Source of the DNA: Nocardia aobensis NBRC 100429
GTDB lineage: Bacteria; Actinomycetota; Actinomycetes; Mycobacteriales; Mycobacteriaceae
Assembly: GCF_000308375.1 (NCBI RefSeq)
Contig: NZ_BAFQ01000028.1
Span: 1 to 41,030, forward strand
Direction of reading: 5' to 3'
Length of the DNA stretch: 41,030 nucleotides
Positions 29,800 to 38,122 of this stretch are shown in pieces. Position numbers and translations under genes: made by a program. The notes below the pieces were generated by a model that did no database searches, was not told the origin of the DNA, and was given only the letters and a program-made list of their open reading frames with translations. The first letter of the stretch is position 1; each line of letters begins with the position of its first letter.

Positions 29800-31026
29800 C
29801 TAACCGTGCGGGCGCACCGGCAGTTCCGTGAGTCCCCGCATGAGCAGACTCGGCTGCCATCGCGGAGTGAACGAGGGCGCCAGGGCGAGATGCGGAAAGC
29901 GATCCAGCAGGGCGGTGAAGGCGACGGCCGCCTCCATCCGGGCCAGGGGAGCGCCGACACAGAAGTGGATTCCGTGGCCGAAAGCCACATGCCCGGACGG
30001 TTTTCGGCCGATGTCGAGTGCGTCCGGCGAATGGTATCGATCGGGGTCGCGATCGGCCGCCGACAGGGCGACGTAGACCAATTCGCCTGCGGGAATGACG
30101 GTTCCGCCGATGTCGACGGGTTCCTCGGTGTACCGGACCGTAGCCCAGCCGACCGGGCCGTCGAGCCGCAGAAATTCTTCCACGGCGGCGGGGATGCCCG
30201 CCGGATCCGCGCGCAGCGCATCGAATTGGGGCCGGTCGCGCAGCAGCGCGAAGGTGCCGTTGCCGATGAGATTCACCGTCGTCTCGTGGCCGGCCACCAA
30301 CAGGAGGAAAGCCATCGCCACCAATTCCTGATCGGTGAGACGATCACCGTCGTCGGATTCGGTGGCCAGCCCCGACAGCAGGTCGTCGCCGGGCCGCGCG
30401 CGCTTGTCCGCCAGCAGCCCCGTCAGATATCCGCCCATGTCGGCGGATGCGCGGTCGCGGTCCGCCAGGTCTCCGGCGGCGCCCACCAGGATCTTCGTCC
30501 ACAGCTGGAAATCGTCGCGATCGGTGAAGGGAACCCCGAGCAATTCGCAGATCACGGTGACGGGTAGCGGGGTCGCGAACGCGTGCAGCAGGTCGACCTC
30601 GTCGTGCGCCGCCACCTCGTCGAGCAGTCCGGCGGTGATCTCCTCGATGCGGGGACGCAATGCCGCCACCCGCCGCGGCGTGAAAGCCTTGTTCACCAGC
30701 TTCCGCAGCCGCGTGTGTTCGGGCGGATCGGTATTGAGCATATGGGTGCTCAAGGCCTGCGCATCCGAATTCGACAGCACCGCAGAGCCTTTGCGCCGGA
30801 ACAGCTCGATGGTGCCGGCCGAGTTCTTGTGCAGTCGGGGATCGGCGAGCGCTGCCCGCGCTTCCGCATGGCCCACCACGACCCAGCACGGAATCCCGCG
30901 CTCGTGCGTGAACCGCACGTGATGCACCGGCCCCCGGGCCCGCCAGCGCTCGTAGTACTTGTGCGGATCGTCGTGGAAGTCCTCTTCCACCAGTTCGATC
31001 TGCTCGGATACCTCGGCCTCGGCCAT
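29800..31026 (-). CDS. Cytochrome P450 (bacterial class I, CYP107/105-like)
   Basis: This 408-residue P450 has AGHETTVNLIG in the I helix, ExxR in EEFLRLDG, the downstream GPVGWATVRYTEEP and the haem loop FGHGIHFCVGAPLARME. The fold resembles the macrolide and xenobiotic hydroxylases of Streptomyces; substrate unknown. No ferredoxin is adjacent. The ATG at 31026 gives the family length and has GGGAG 6 nt upstream; an in-frame extension to 31167 is not family-like. A palindrome ACGGT-G-ACCGT (31085-31095) lies in the 150-bp upstream region, next to a TACGGT -10-like hexamer. The sigma-factor gene lies upstream on the same strand. Confidence 0.92.
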   Translation of the reverse strand: MAEAEVSEQIELVEEDFHDDPHKYYERWRARGPVHHVRFTHERGIPCWVVVGHAEARAALADPRLHKNSAGTIELFRRKGSAVLSNSDAQALSTHMLNTDPPEHTRLRKLVNKAFTPRRVAALRPRIEEITAGLLDEVAAHDEVDLLHAFATPLPVTVICELLGVPFTDRDDFQLWTKILVGAAGDLADRDRASADMGGYLTGLLADKRARPGDDLLSGLATESDDGDRLTDQELVAMAFLLLVAGHETTVNLIGNGTFALLRDRPQFDALRADPAGIPAAVEEFLRLDGPVGWATVRYTEEPVDIGGTVIPAGELVYVALSAADRDPDRYHSPDALDIGRKPSGHVAFGHGIHFCVGAPLARMEAAVAFTALLDRFPHLALAPSFTPRWQPSLLMRGLTELPVRPHG

Positions 31027-31084
31027 ACTGTGCTCCCTGCTACCGGCGCCGCTCGACGCTCCCCACGGTGTCAGCCCAGTCGTA

Positions 31085-31095
31085 ACGGTGACCGT
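31085..31095. promoter_or_regulatory. Palindrome upstream of the P450 gene
   Basis: ACGGT-G-ACCGT is a perfect 5-1-5 palindrome about 60 bp before the P450 start, overlapping a minus-strand TACGGT that could be its -10. It is a candidate operator. Confidence 0.3.
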
Positions 31096-31176
31096 ATCCA
31101 AAGTACCGAAAATCGCGCCGGGACGCGGATGCCCGATTCGCGTAGAAATCCGTTCCGCGCGAACCACTTTCGTCGG

Positions 31177-32064
31177 TCATGCGTCCGTCCACTGCCGCAA
31201 CTTCTCCGGATTGCGGATCGCCCAGATGCGGGTGATCCGGCCGTCGGCGATATCGAAGGCGTAGACGGTCGCGATGGTCCCGTCGATCTGTGCCACCAGG
31301 CCCGGCTGGCCGTTGACGGTCCGCTCGAGCAGCGTGACTTCCCCTGCGCGGGAGGCGATGTGGATCCAGGCCCGCGCGATCTGCTCGCCGCCGTTGATCG
31401 GGTCGCGGAACGCCAGTACCCGGCCACCGCTGTCGGCCGTCGCGACGGCCCGCGGATCCAGAATCTCGATCAATGCCTCGATATCCTTCGTTTCCCAGGC
31501 CCGTTTGAAGTCCCTGACGACCTCGGTGCGCTCGTCCCGAGACGGACTCGCCGAGGTCTGGACGCGACGGCGCGCGGAGGAGGCGAGCTGGCGGCAGGCC
31601 GCGGGCGTGCGGCCGACGATATCGGCGATCTCCGCGAAGGAGTAGCGGAAGACATCGTGCAGGACGAAGGCCACCCGCTCGGCGGGCGTCATGGAATCGA
31701 GCACGACGAGGAACGCCATACTGATCGATTCGTCGAGCGTCACCCGGTCGGCGGGATCGGCCGGTGCGGGTGCGCCCCATTCACTGCGGTCGGGCACCGG
31801 CTCCGGAATCCATTCCCCGACGTAGCGCTCGCGCCGGGCCCGCGCCGAACCGAGCAGATCCAGGCAGATGCGGCTGGCCACGGTGCGCAACCAGCCCCCC
31901 GGCGCGGCGACGGCCCGCTGCTGTTCCGGGGACATGGCGTACCAGCGCGCATAGGTCTCCTGCACCACGTCCTCGGCCTCGGCGAGGGAGCCGAGCAGCC
32001 GGTAGGCGAGGTTGAGCAGTGCCCGCCGCTCGCTCACCACGGCGCTCGGGTCCGGATCGGTCAT
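31177..32064 (-). CDS. ECF41-type RNA polymerase sigma factor with SnoaL-like C-terminal domain
   Basis: This 295-residue protein has σ2 (LNLAYRLLGSLAEAEDVVQETYARW, residues ~17-40), the linker WIPEPVPD, σ4 (FVLHDVFRYSFAEIADIVGR), and a ~100-residue SnoaL-like extension (DRTEVVRDFKRAWETKDIEA in part; DPINGGEQIARAW; IWAIRNPEKLRQWTD). This layout is that of ECF41 factors such as mycobacterial SigJ, where the extension, not a separate anti-sigma factor, controls activity. GGGAG lies 9 nt before the ATG at 32064. The usual ECF41 partner, a carboxymuconolactone decarboxylase or oxidoreductase, is not adjacent; the nearest genes are a P450 and a divergent DUF3298-like lipoprotein. Confidence 0.92.
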   Translation of the reverse strand: MTDPDPSAVVSERRALLNLAYRLLGSLAEAEDVVQETYARWYAMSPEQQRAVAAPGGWLRTVASRICLDLLGSARARRERYVGEWIPEPVPDRSEWGAPAPADPADRVTLDESISMAFLVVLDSMTPAERVAFVLHDVFRYSFAEIADIVGRTPAACRQLASSARRRVQTSASPSRDERTEVVRDFKRAWETKDIEALIEILDPRAVATADSGGRVLAFRDPINGGEQIARAWIHIASRAGEVTLLERTVNGQPGLVAQIDGTIATVYAFDIADGRITRIWAIRNPEKLRQWTDA

Positions 32065-32175
32065 GATGTTCGCTCCCTCGTTCGGTACAGGCCCCTTCCA
32101 CTGTGGACGAAACAGCGCGCCGAAATGTGAGGCCGATATATGCTGCCGTTCGCCGTGAGAGTGGGGGAGTTCGCA

Positions 32176-32961
32176 ATGAAAAGGTCGGTTCTGGTGGCGA
32201 TCGTGGTCGGTGCGGTCGCGCTTTCGGGCTGCGGCGCCGGGGAGGACGGCGCTTCGGCGCCCACGTCGTCCGAACCGGTGGCTCGGCAGATGACCGCTGC
32301 GCCGGATACCGCCGCGCCCGATCAGGATGCCGGTTGCCCCCTTCCGGCCGCGCCGTCGACAGGGCCTTACAGCGGCATCACCGTGCCGGTGCGAGAGCAG
32401 ACCCCGAGCCTGACGACCGACGTCGTGGTGCCACAACTCGAGGGTGGTGACCAGGCGATTCGCGATCGTTTCAACTCGGCGATGCGCGCATCGCTGGCCG
32501 ATCTGAGCGGCGGCGCCGCGAACGGTGCGCTGCACGCCGCACAGCTCCGTTGCCGCGAAACGAGCCGCGTCACCCGCATCGGCGCGCATGTCGTCGCGGG
32601 CGTGTTGATCACGGATCACACGTGGGAGGGCGGCCCGCATCCGGTCAACCAGATCGGCACCGTGGTGATCGACACCGGCACCGCACAACCCGTCATGCTG
32701 CCGACGGCTCTCCGTGATCCTGGTCGGGCCTGGGGCGCGCTCGCCACCACCGCTCAGAGCCTGGTGCCCGCGGACGGGCCCACGCTGTTCACTCATGCTC
32801 CGGGCGCCGAAGATTTCGCCGACTGGGTGCCCGCCCCGGAGGGACTCACCGTCTACTTCTCCGTCGCGCACGCGCGGGGCGACTACTACCCGGTTCAACT
32901 CCCGTGGAGCCGGATCCGGGACCTGTTCGACCCGGCCGCATTCGCGACGCTGTCGAGCTGA
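32176..32961 (+). CDS. DUF3298-like secreted lipoprotein
   Basis: This 261-residue protein starts with a lipoprotein signal (KRSVLVAIVVGAVALSGCGA; lipobox LSGC). The domain from ~60 shows YSGITVPVREQTPSLTTDVVV, then HTWEGGPHPVNQIGTVVIDT, and the C-terminal PEGLTVYFSVAHARGDYYPVQLPWSRI. These fit the DUF3298/RsiV-type domain and the mycobacterial MPT64/TB22.2-like secreted proteins. The ATG at 32176 has GGGGGAG 8 nt upstream; an ATG at 32140 is upstream in frame. It is divergent from the ECF41 gene by 111 bp. A role as envelope sensor is speculation; such proteins are mostly uncharacterised. Confidence 0.82.
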   Translation: MKRSVLVAIVVGAVALSGCGAGEDGASAPTSSEPVARQMTAAPDTAAPDQDAGCPLPAAPSTGPYSGITVPVREQTPSLTTDVVVPQLEGGDQAIRDRFNSAMRASLADLSGGAANGALHAAQLRCRETSRVTRIGAHVVAGVLITDHTWEGGPHPVNQIGTVVIDTGTAQPVMLPTALRDPGRAWGALATTAQSLVPADGPTLFTHAPGAEDFADWVPAPEGLTVYFSVAHARGDYYPVQLPWSRIRDLFDPAAFATLSS

Positions 32962-32979
32962 CCGGACGCCACCGCCGAT

Positions 32980-34758
32980 TCACACCTTCGCGCCCACCAA
33001 CTGTCGATAGTCGGCGTTGCGGGCGACCAGTTCGTCGTGCGGACCGCTGTCGGCGATCCGCCCGTCCTTCAGGAACAGGACGGTATCGGCCTCGCGGATG
33101 GTGGACAGGCGGTGGGCGATCACCAAGAGGGCGCATTCTTTTCGCACGTTCCGGATGGTGACGTTGAGCGCCTTCTCGGTTTCGGCGTCGAGCATGGCGG
33201 TGGGTTCGTCGAGCATCATCAGTACCGGGCGGCGGATCAGCGCCCGGGCCAGTGCCACGCGCTGGCGCTCGCCGCCGGAGAGCAGAACGCCGTGCTCGCC
33301 CACCGGAGTGTCCAGGCCGCGGGGGAGCCGGGCGACGAGATCGGCCAGACCGGCGAGCTCGGTCGCGCGTCGCAGATCGTCATCGCCGAGGCCCGGCTGC
33401 CGGTAGGTCAGATTGTCGCGGAGGCTGCCGAACAGCAGCGGCGCGTTCTGCTCCAGCAAGCTGATCTCCGAGCGCCACATCCGGCGTGGCCGGCCGGCGT
33501 AGGAGCGGCCACCGAGCAGAATATCGCCGGTGTCCGGATTGTAGAACCGGCTGACCAGGGAGAATACGGTGGATTTCCCGGCACCCGAGTGGCCGACCAG
33601 GGCCACATGTCCCCGCGGAGGTACGGAGAAACTCACGCCGTGCAGGATCGGCCGCTCGTCGTAGGAGAAATGCACGTCCCGGAATTCGAGTGCGGGATGT
33701 CCGTTCTCCGAGTAGGTCTCGATCACCGAACCAGCCGGTTCGACGCCACCCTGCGGGATCTCGTCGACATCCTCGGCCGGCAGACTCAGTGTCGATTCGA
33801 TCCGGCTGAGCGCGCCCAAGGCCTTCTGCAATCCGACGGAGCCGTTGAACAGATCGCCGACCGGAATCAGCAGATTCATCGCGAGCAGCATCATCGTGAC
33901 CAGACTGCTCAGCTCCATCTGATGATTCGCCACTCGTACGCCGCCGACCAGCAGTGACACCACGAACGACCCGGTCACCGCCAGGTGCATCGCCGGATTT
34001 CCCAGCGCCTTCAATCGGGCCGCGCGCACGCCCGCGGCGAACGCCGCACCGGCCAGCTCGGTCAACCGCTCGTGTTCGCGATCCTCGGCATTGTTGACCT
34101 TGACCGTGCGCACGCCGTTCAGGGCGCGCTCGATATCGGCGGACAGCGCGCCGACGCTCTCCTGCAATCGAACCGACGCCACCTCGATTCTCGTCATGAC
34201 CAGCAACATCGCCCCCGCGGCAACGCCCACGGTGACGAAGACGATCGAGAACAGCAGCCAGTCGAGATAGATCATCACCGCCACGGTGCCGACGAGTGTG
34301 ATTGCGCCCGTGACTATTTGGACCAGACTGCTCCCGACCGCGTTGCGGATCACGGTCGAATCGAGCGTGACCCGGGAAATGAGATCGCCGACCCGCTGCG
34401 ACTCCAACGTGGGGATCCGCAACCGCAACAGATGCCCGGCCAGACGACGGCGCACGGACAGGAGCACGGATTCGCTGGTCCGCTCGAGGAGGTAGGTGCC
34501 GCCGGTGTCGGCGACGGCGTACAGAAGATAAGCCCCCACCAACGCCGCGAGCGACCATGCGATCGTCGCGCCCGACGACGCATCCCGCACGACCTGCCCC
34601 GCCAGCAGCGGCTGCGCCAGCGACAACCCGGTGCCGACGAGAAGCAGCGCCGTCGCCGCCAGCAGCGAATGACGTTGGGGTACGAGCAGTCTCAGGAGCG
34701 CGCCGACCCGCCGCGGCCAGGAATCGCCCTGGCGAACCGCACCGTCGTCAGCTGACAT
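32980..34758 (-). CDS. ABC exporter half-transporter (MsbA/BmrA-like)
   Basis: This 592-residue protein has an N-terminal six-helix exporter domain (residues ~30-310, including the conserved SADIERALNGVRTVKVNNAE) and a C-terminal ATPase with Walker A VGHSGAGKST, Q-loop LLEQNAPLLFGS, signature LSGGERQR, Walker B MLDEPTAMLD and H-loop IAHRLS. All catalytic residues are present. It should work as a homodimer that exports drugs, lipids or peptides. The ATG at 34758 has GGGGGAAG upstream; an ATG at 34803 is in frame but lies at the promoter's -10 (34802-34807). It is convergent with the DUF3298-like gene, 18 bp apart. Confidence 0.92.
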   Translation of the reverse strand: MSADDGAVRQGDSWPRRVGALLRLLVPQRHSLLAATALLLVGTGLSLAQPLLAGQVVRDASSGATIAWSLAALVGAYLLYAVADTGGTYLLERTSESVLLSVRRRLAGHLLRLRIPTLESQRVGDLISRVTLDSTVIRNAVGSSLVQIVTGAITLVGTVAVMIYLDWLLFSIVFVTVGVAAGAMLLVMTRIEVASVRLQESVGALSADIERALNGVRTVKVNNAEDREHERLTELAGAAFAAGVRAARLKALGNPAMHLAVTGSFVVSLLVGGVRVANHQMELSSLVTMMLLAMNLLIPVGDLFNGSVGLQKALGALSRIESTLSLPAEDVDEIPQGGVEPAGSVIETYSENGHPALEFRDVHFSYDERPILHGVSFSVPPRGHVALVGHSGAGKSTVFSLVSRFYNPDTGDILLGGRSYAGRPRRMWRSEISLLEQNAPLLFGSLRDNLTYRQPGLGDDDLRRATELAGLADLVARLPRGLDTPVGEHGVLLSGGERQRVALARALIRRPVLMMLDEPTAMLDAETEKALNVTIRNVRKECALLVIAHRLSTIREADTVLFLKDGRIADSGPHDELVARNADYRQLVGAKV

Positions 34759-34801
34759 ACTTCCCCCGTTTGCGTTCGAGCCGACCGCTCTCAGCCGGCT
34801 C

Positions 34802-34807
34802 AACGTA
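34802..34807 (-). promoter_or_regulatory. -10 element of the ABC exporter gene
   Basis: The minus strand reads TACGTT, giving a leader of about 37 nt. In the rest of the 289-bp gap to the next gene, TATGCT at 34970-34975 (+) could be the -10 of the diguanylate cyclase; nothing else is supported. Confidence 0.35.
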
Positions 34808-35047
34808 GCCGCACTCGTGTCTCGGGTCGAGCCGACGGGAGAGTGCGGAGATCGTCGGAGCTCGGTTCGTAGCGAAGTTGCCGGGTTTGCCCGATCGGTG
34901 CGGGCCCGCAGTTCCCTGTGGTCGTGCGCCGGTTCATGCCGTCGCCGACACGGCGGGGCGGTTCTTTCGTATGCTCGTTGTCAGCGGATGGGGAGGGGCG
35001 ACGGTGCCGGGCCCCGCGGGTCCGGCGATGGAGGAAGGTCCTCGCGA

Positions 35048-36310
35048 ATGGACAGGCGCGAGGCTGCCGATATGGCGCGGGACTGGTCGGCGGCCCTGGT
35101 CGATTGCGGTGGCGTGCTGACGGCTCTGCCGCGCGCCCAGCAGTTGACGGAATGGCTCGTCGACCTGGAAGCCGCCATGTCGGCCGAATCGTTCGATCCG
35201 TCGCCCGCGTACCGAGTCGGGGTCGAGATGGTGCGGTGGAAGCTGACCGACCCCGCCCTGATGACTCCGTCCGCGACGGTGCTCGCCTGTTTGCTGGAGC
35301 GGTCGCAGCGGCCGGATCGCACGCAGCGGTTCGGCGCCCTCCTGGGCGAACTCGGGCGCGGTTACAGCGCCGAGTTGTTGAAGGTCCACACGGACAGCCA
35401 GGAGATAGCCGACCAGCGGTTCCGGGTGGTGTTCGACAACGCGGCGGTGGCGATCGCGCTGTACGACAGCAACGGCATCACGCTGGAAGCCAACCCGACC
35501 ACCGCACGGATGGTCGGGATGAAACCGGAGGACGTGCCGGGGGTCGCGGGGCTGGATCTGATGCACCCCGAGGATCGCGACAAGCTCCAGCAGGTGGTCG
35601 TCGATCTGTACCAGCGCCGGCACGGCACCGTGCACTTCGAAGGCCGCTTCTGCCGCCCCGACGGCACCGTCTGCTGGGGTGCGTGGACGATGACGCTGGT
35701 GCGTGGCGCGGGCGGACGTGATCTGCGCCTGCTCGCCGTCGGGGAGGACATCACCGAGCGCCGGGCGATGGAGCAAAAGCTGTGGTGGCAGGCCCGTCAC
35801 GACCCGTTGACCGGTCTGCCCAACCGTCACTGCCTGCTCGAGCAGTTGGAGGCCATCGTCGCGACGGCCGGCCCCGCCGACCACATCGGTTTGTGCTTTC
35901 TCGACCTCGACGAGTTCAAGCTGATCAACGACCGCTACGGCCACCGCGCGGGCGACAGCGTGCTGGCCGAGGTCGGGCGGCGGCTGGACGCGAAAATGGC
36001 CTCACCGTCGGTCACGGTCACCCGCATCGGCGGTGACGAGTTCGTCGCGCTGCTCGCACCGCCCTGCGACGAGGAGACCGCGCACGCCGCCGCCGAGACG
36101 ATGCTCGCGACCCTGCGAGAACCGGTGCCCGTCGGTCCTGCCGATCTGCTGGCGATGTCGGCCAGTATCGGCGCCGTCGTCGCCCCGGTCGCGGGCGCGA
36201 ACGCCGAGAAACTGCTGAACGATGCCGACGTGGGCCTGTACCGGGCCAAGGCCGCCGGCCGCGGCACCTGGGTGTTGCATCGCGACGAGAACGGTCGCGC
36301 AGCCGAATAG
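35048..36310 (+). CDS. PAS-GGDEF diguanylate cyclase
   Basis: This 420-residue soluble protein has an N-terminal helical region (~1-115), a PAS domain (~120-240: FRVVFDNAAVAIALYDSNGI, GRFCRPDGTVCWGAWTM, LLAVGEDITERRAME) and a GGDEF domain (~250-415: HDPLTGLPNRHCL, FLDLDEFKLINDRYGHRAGD, active-site GGDEF at 328-332). It should make cyclic di-GMP in response to a small-molecule or redox signal at PAS. The inhibitory I-site RxxD, normally five residues before GGDEF, is absent. GGAGGAAGG lies 9 nt before the ATG at 35048; the frame upstream of this does not look like coding sequence. It is convergent with the next gene, only 1 bp apart. Confidence 0.93.
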   Translation: MDRREAADMARDWSAALVDCGGVLTALPRAQQLTEWLVDLEAAMSAESFDPSPAYRVGVEMVRWKLTDPALMTPSATVLACLLERSQRPDRTQRFGALLGELGRGYSAELLKVHTDSQEIADQRFRVVFDNAAVAIALYDSNGITLEANPTTARMVGMKPEDVPGVAGLDLMHPEDRDKLQQVVVDLYQRRHGTVHFEGRFCRPDGTVCWGAWTMTLVRGAGGRDLRLLAVGEDITERRAMEQKLWWQARHDPLTGLPNRHCLLEQLEAIVATAGPADHIGLCFLDLDEFKLINDRYGHRAGDSVLAEVGRRLDAKMASPSVTVTRIGGDEFVALLAPPCDEETAHAAAETMLATLREPVPVGPADLLAMSASIGAVVAPVAGANAEKLLNDADVGLYRAKAAGRGTWVLHRDENGRAAE

Positions 36311-36311
36311 C

Positions 36312-37538
36312 TCAGGGCGGAGGCTGTCCAGGTCGGTGCCGGCCCATCGCGAGTTCCCCTCGCCGCGCGGCCCGCCACCATCGCTGTCCGGAGTCGACGC
36401 CACGCCGCATCGTGCGCACGGCGGGTATCTGCATGAGCAGGTGCATCTGGTAGCGCCACGGCATCTGCAGCCCGTGCCGGACCGCCATCGCGTAGGCGAA
36501 CTGCACGGCATCGCGGTCCAGATACCGGTCGGCGCGTTCGAACCAGGTCATGCTGGCACGGGCGGCGGCCTGAATCGGGCGCATCGCGGCGCGCCGTTGC
36601 GTGTCGTAATCCTCCAGCGCGTCGGCGATCTCGCCGTGTTCGTACAGGCTCTGCGCGAGCACGATGGCGTCGATGATCGCCAGCCGGGTGCCCGAACCGA
36701 TCGTGAAATGCGTCGTATGCGCCGCGTCGCCGAGCAGCACCACATTGTCGTGGTACCAGGATTTGTTGGTCACCTCGGGAAAGCAACTCCACCTTGCGAT
36801 TTCGCCTCGCGACTTACTGATCAACGAGTGACCGTCGAGTACGCGTTCGAAGATAGCTTCCAGGTCACGCGTATTCGCCTCGTTGTCCGGGGAATCGAAT
36901 CCCAGCCCCTGCCAGGTCCGCGGTTGGCATTCGACGATGCACGTGCTGATCTTTCCGGCGATCGACGGATAGGCGTGGAACCAGATCCAACCGGCCGGGG
37001 TGTGTTCGAAGGCGAAGGTGAATCGGTGGAAGACCTTGTCGGTGCCGAGCCAGATATAGCGATTCGTGCCGAGTGTCACCGATGTTCCGAACCGATGATC
37101 GTCCAGCTGCCGCACCCGGCTGTTCGCGCCGTCGGAAGCGACGACGAGATCGGCGTCGTCGAAGCCGGACAGATCGTGGACTTCTCGGCCGTATCGGACG
37201 TCGACGCCGAGTTCGCTCGCCCGGCGCGACAGTACCTCGAGCAATGCCGCGCGGCCCATGCTGAAGCCGTAACCCGGGAAGTATGCGGTCCGGTCGTCGC
37301 CCACGTGAATGGCCTGTTCCCGCCAGAGAACCGATCCGGCGCGCACCGCCTGTGCGCTGTCGGGGTCATTCCGATACAGGATGTCGAGCAGGTCGTCCCA
37401 GTACACGACGCCCCAGCCGTAGGTGGAGCCGGGAGGATCGCGGTCGATCACCGTGATGGCATGGGCCGGGTCGCGGCGCTTCATCGAGATGGCGAAGTAC
37501 AGTCCGGCGGGCCCGCCACCGATACACACGATTCTCAT
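36312..37538 (-). CDS. Group A FAD-dependent aromatic monooxygenase (salicylyl-CoA/anthraniloyl hydroxylase type)
   Basis: This 408-residue flavoprotein has the FAD motif IVCIGGGPAGLYFAISMK, the DG motif DLVVASDGANSRVR and the GD motif VVLLGDAAHTTHFTIGSGTR. The N-terminal block YGWGVVYWDDLLDILYRNDP is typical of the branch with salicylyl-CoA 5-hydroxylase (SdgC) and related aromatic-acyl hydroxylases. It would hydroxylate an aromatic ring with NAD(P)H and O2. The CoA or carrier partner gene is not adjacent. The ATG at 37538 is placed right before the FAD motif. A -10-like TACCGT near 37587 would serve it. Confidence 0.88.
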   Translation of the reverse strand: MRIVCIGGGPAGLYFAISMKRRDPAHAITVIDRDPPGSTYGWGVVYWDDLLDILYRNDPDSAQAVRAGSVLWREQAIHVGDDRTAYFPGYGFSMGRAALLEVLSRRASELGVDVRYGREVHDLSGFDDADLVVASDGANSRVRQLDDHRFGTSVTLGTNRYIWLGTDKVFHRFTFAFEHTPAGWIWFHAYPSIAGKISTCIVECQPRTWQGLGFDSPDNEANTRDLEAIFERVLDGHSLISKSRGEIARWSCFPEVTNKSWYHDNVVLLGDAAHTTHFTIGSGTRLAIIDAIVLAQSLYEHGEIADALEDYDTQRRAAMRPIQAAARASMTWFERADRYLDRDAVQFAYAMAVRHGLQMPWRYQMHLLMQIPAVRTMRRGVDSGQRWWRAARRGELAMGRHRPGQPPP

Positions 37539-37599
37539 TCGGTCACCGTTTCCGCCCGGTTGGTCGAATTCGGTGGCACAGCAACGGTAGTCGATGCGG

Positions 37600-37633
37600 C
37601 CGAGCCCGGCACGCTGGGCGTGTCCGGGCTCGG
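37600..37633 (-). terminator. Terminator of the Gly/Trp-rich gene
   Basis: CCGAGCCCGG pairs perfectly with CCGGGCTCGG, and CACGC/GCGTG continues the stem inward with a one-base bulge to loop TGG. It lies 10 nt past the stop codon. Confidence 0.75.
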
Positions 37634-37642
37634 TCATCGGCG

Positions 37643-37978
37643 CTAGAAGCTGCCCCAGCCGCCGCCGAAGGGGTTCCACCAGCCGGGGTTCCAGCCCCAG
37701 CCGCCCCCGTTACCCCAGCCGCCGCCGTTCCCCCAGCCGCCATGGCCCCAGCCACCGCCGTTACCCCAACCCCAGCCGCCGTTCCCCCAGCCACCACCGT
37801 GGCCCCAGCCGCCGCCGTTACCCCAGCCGGGGCTGTCGACGGATTGGGTCGCGGAGTTCGGTGTGGCGGCGGACGCTTGCGTCGCGGCTGCGACGACCGG
37901 AACCGCGGCAGCCGCGGCTATTCCGGCGGCGGCCGCCAATCGTGCGAATTTCGAGTGTGAATTCCTTTTCTTGCTCAT
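37643..37978 (-). CDS. Secreted Gly/Trp/Asn-rich repeat protein
   Basis: This 111-residue protein has a signal peptide (basic start SKKRNSHSKFAR, Ala-rich core, cleavage after ASA-37). After a short linker, residues 51-111 are built from units GGGWGNGG or GGWGHGG, with 13 Trp in 61 residues and no Cys. The end is NPGWWNPFGGGWGSF. Proteins of this make-up can form β-rich or phase-separating layers, or bind sugars through Trp; no function is known to me. GGAG lies 7 nt before the ATG, TAGAAT at 38014-38019 (minus) is a good -10, and a strong terminator follows, so it is an expressed single gene. Repeat DNA is nearly regular. Confidence 0.8.
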   Translation of the reverse strand: MSKKRNSHSKFARLAAAAGIAAAAAVPVVAAATQASAATPNSATQSVDSPGWGNGGGWGHGGGWGNGGWGWGNGGGWGHGGWGNGGGWGNGGGWGWNPGWWNPFGGGWGSF

Positions 37979-38013
37979 GATAGGGCTCCAAATAGCTGTC
38001 CCGACCTGCTGGA

Positions 38014-38019
38014 ATTCTA
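38014..38019 (-). promoter_or_regulatory. -10 element of the Gly/Trp-rich gene
   Basis: The minus strand reads TAGAAT, giving a leader of about 30 nt with GGAG before the ATG. Confidence 0.45.
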
Positions 38020-38122
38020 CGCGTTTTCGGCGAATGCAAAAGTTGCCGAGACAACCTGTTTCACAATGTCGGGCTGCCGAATCGGCCCGGCTCCGATGTG
38101 CCGGGGTCGGCGACGGACGCGT

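Noticed and set aside
31027..31167. Longer P450 start at 31167.
   Set aside because: The extra residues contain no P450-like sequence, and GGGAG precedes the ATG at 31026.
32065..32898. Long minus-strand extension of the sigma-factor frame.
   Set aside because: It runs antisense through the lipoprotein gene, whose signal peptide and lipobox are clear; ECF41 proteins begin at the MTDP start used.
34817..35047. N-terminal extension of the diguanylate cyclase frame.
   Set aside because: It has Arg/Ser/Cys-rich composition unlike the domain family, and a strong ribosome site lies at 35030-35038 before the ATG at 35048.
37594..37980. Plus-strand Arg/Ser/Pro-rich frame over the Gly/Trp-rich gene, and possible CRISPR-like repeats there.
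   Set aside because: The periodicity comes from short Gly/Trp codon units with no spacers of constant length; signal peptide, -10, ribosome site and terminator all support the minus-strand gene.
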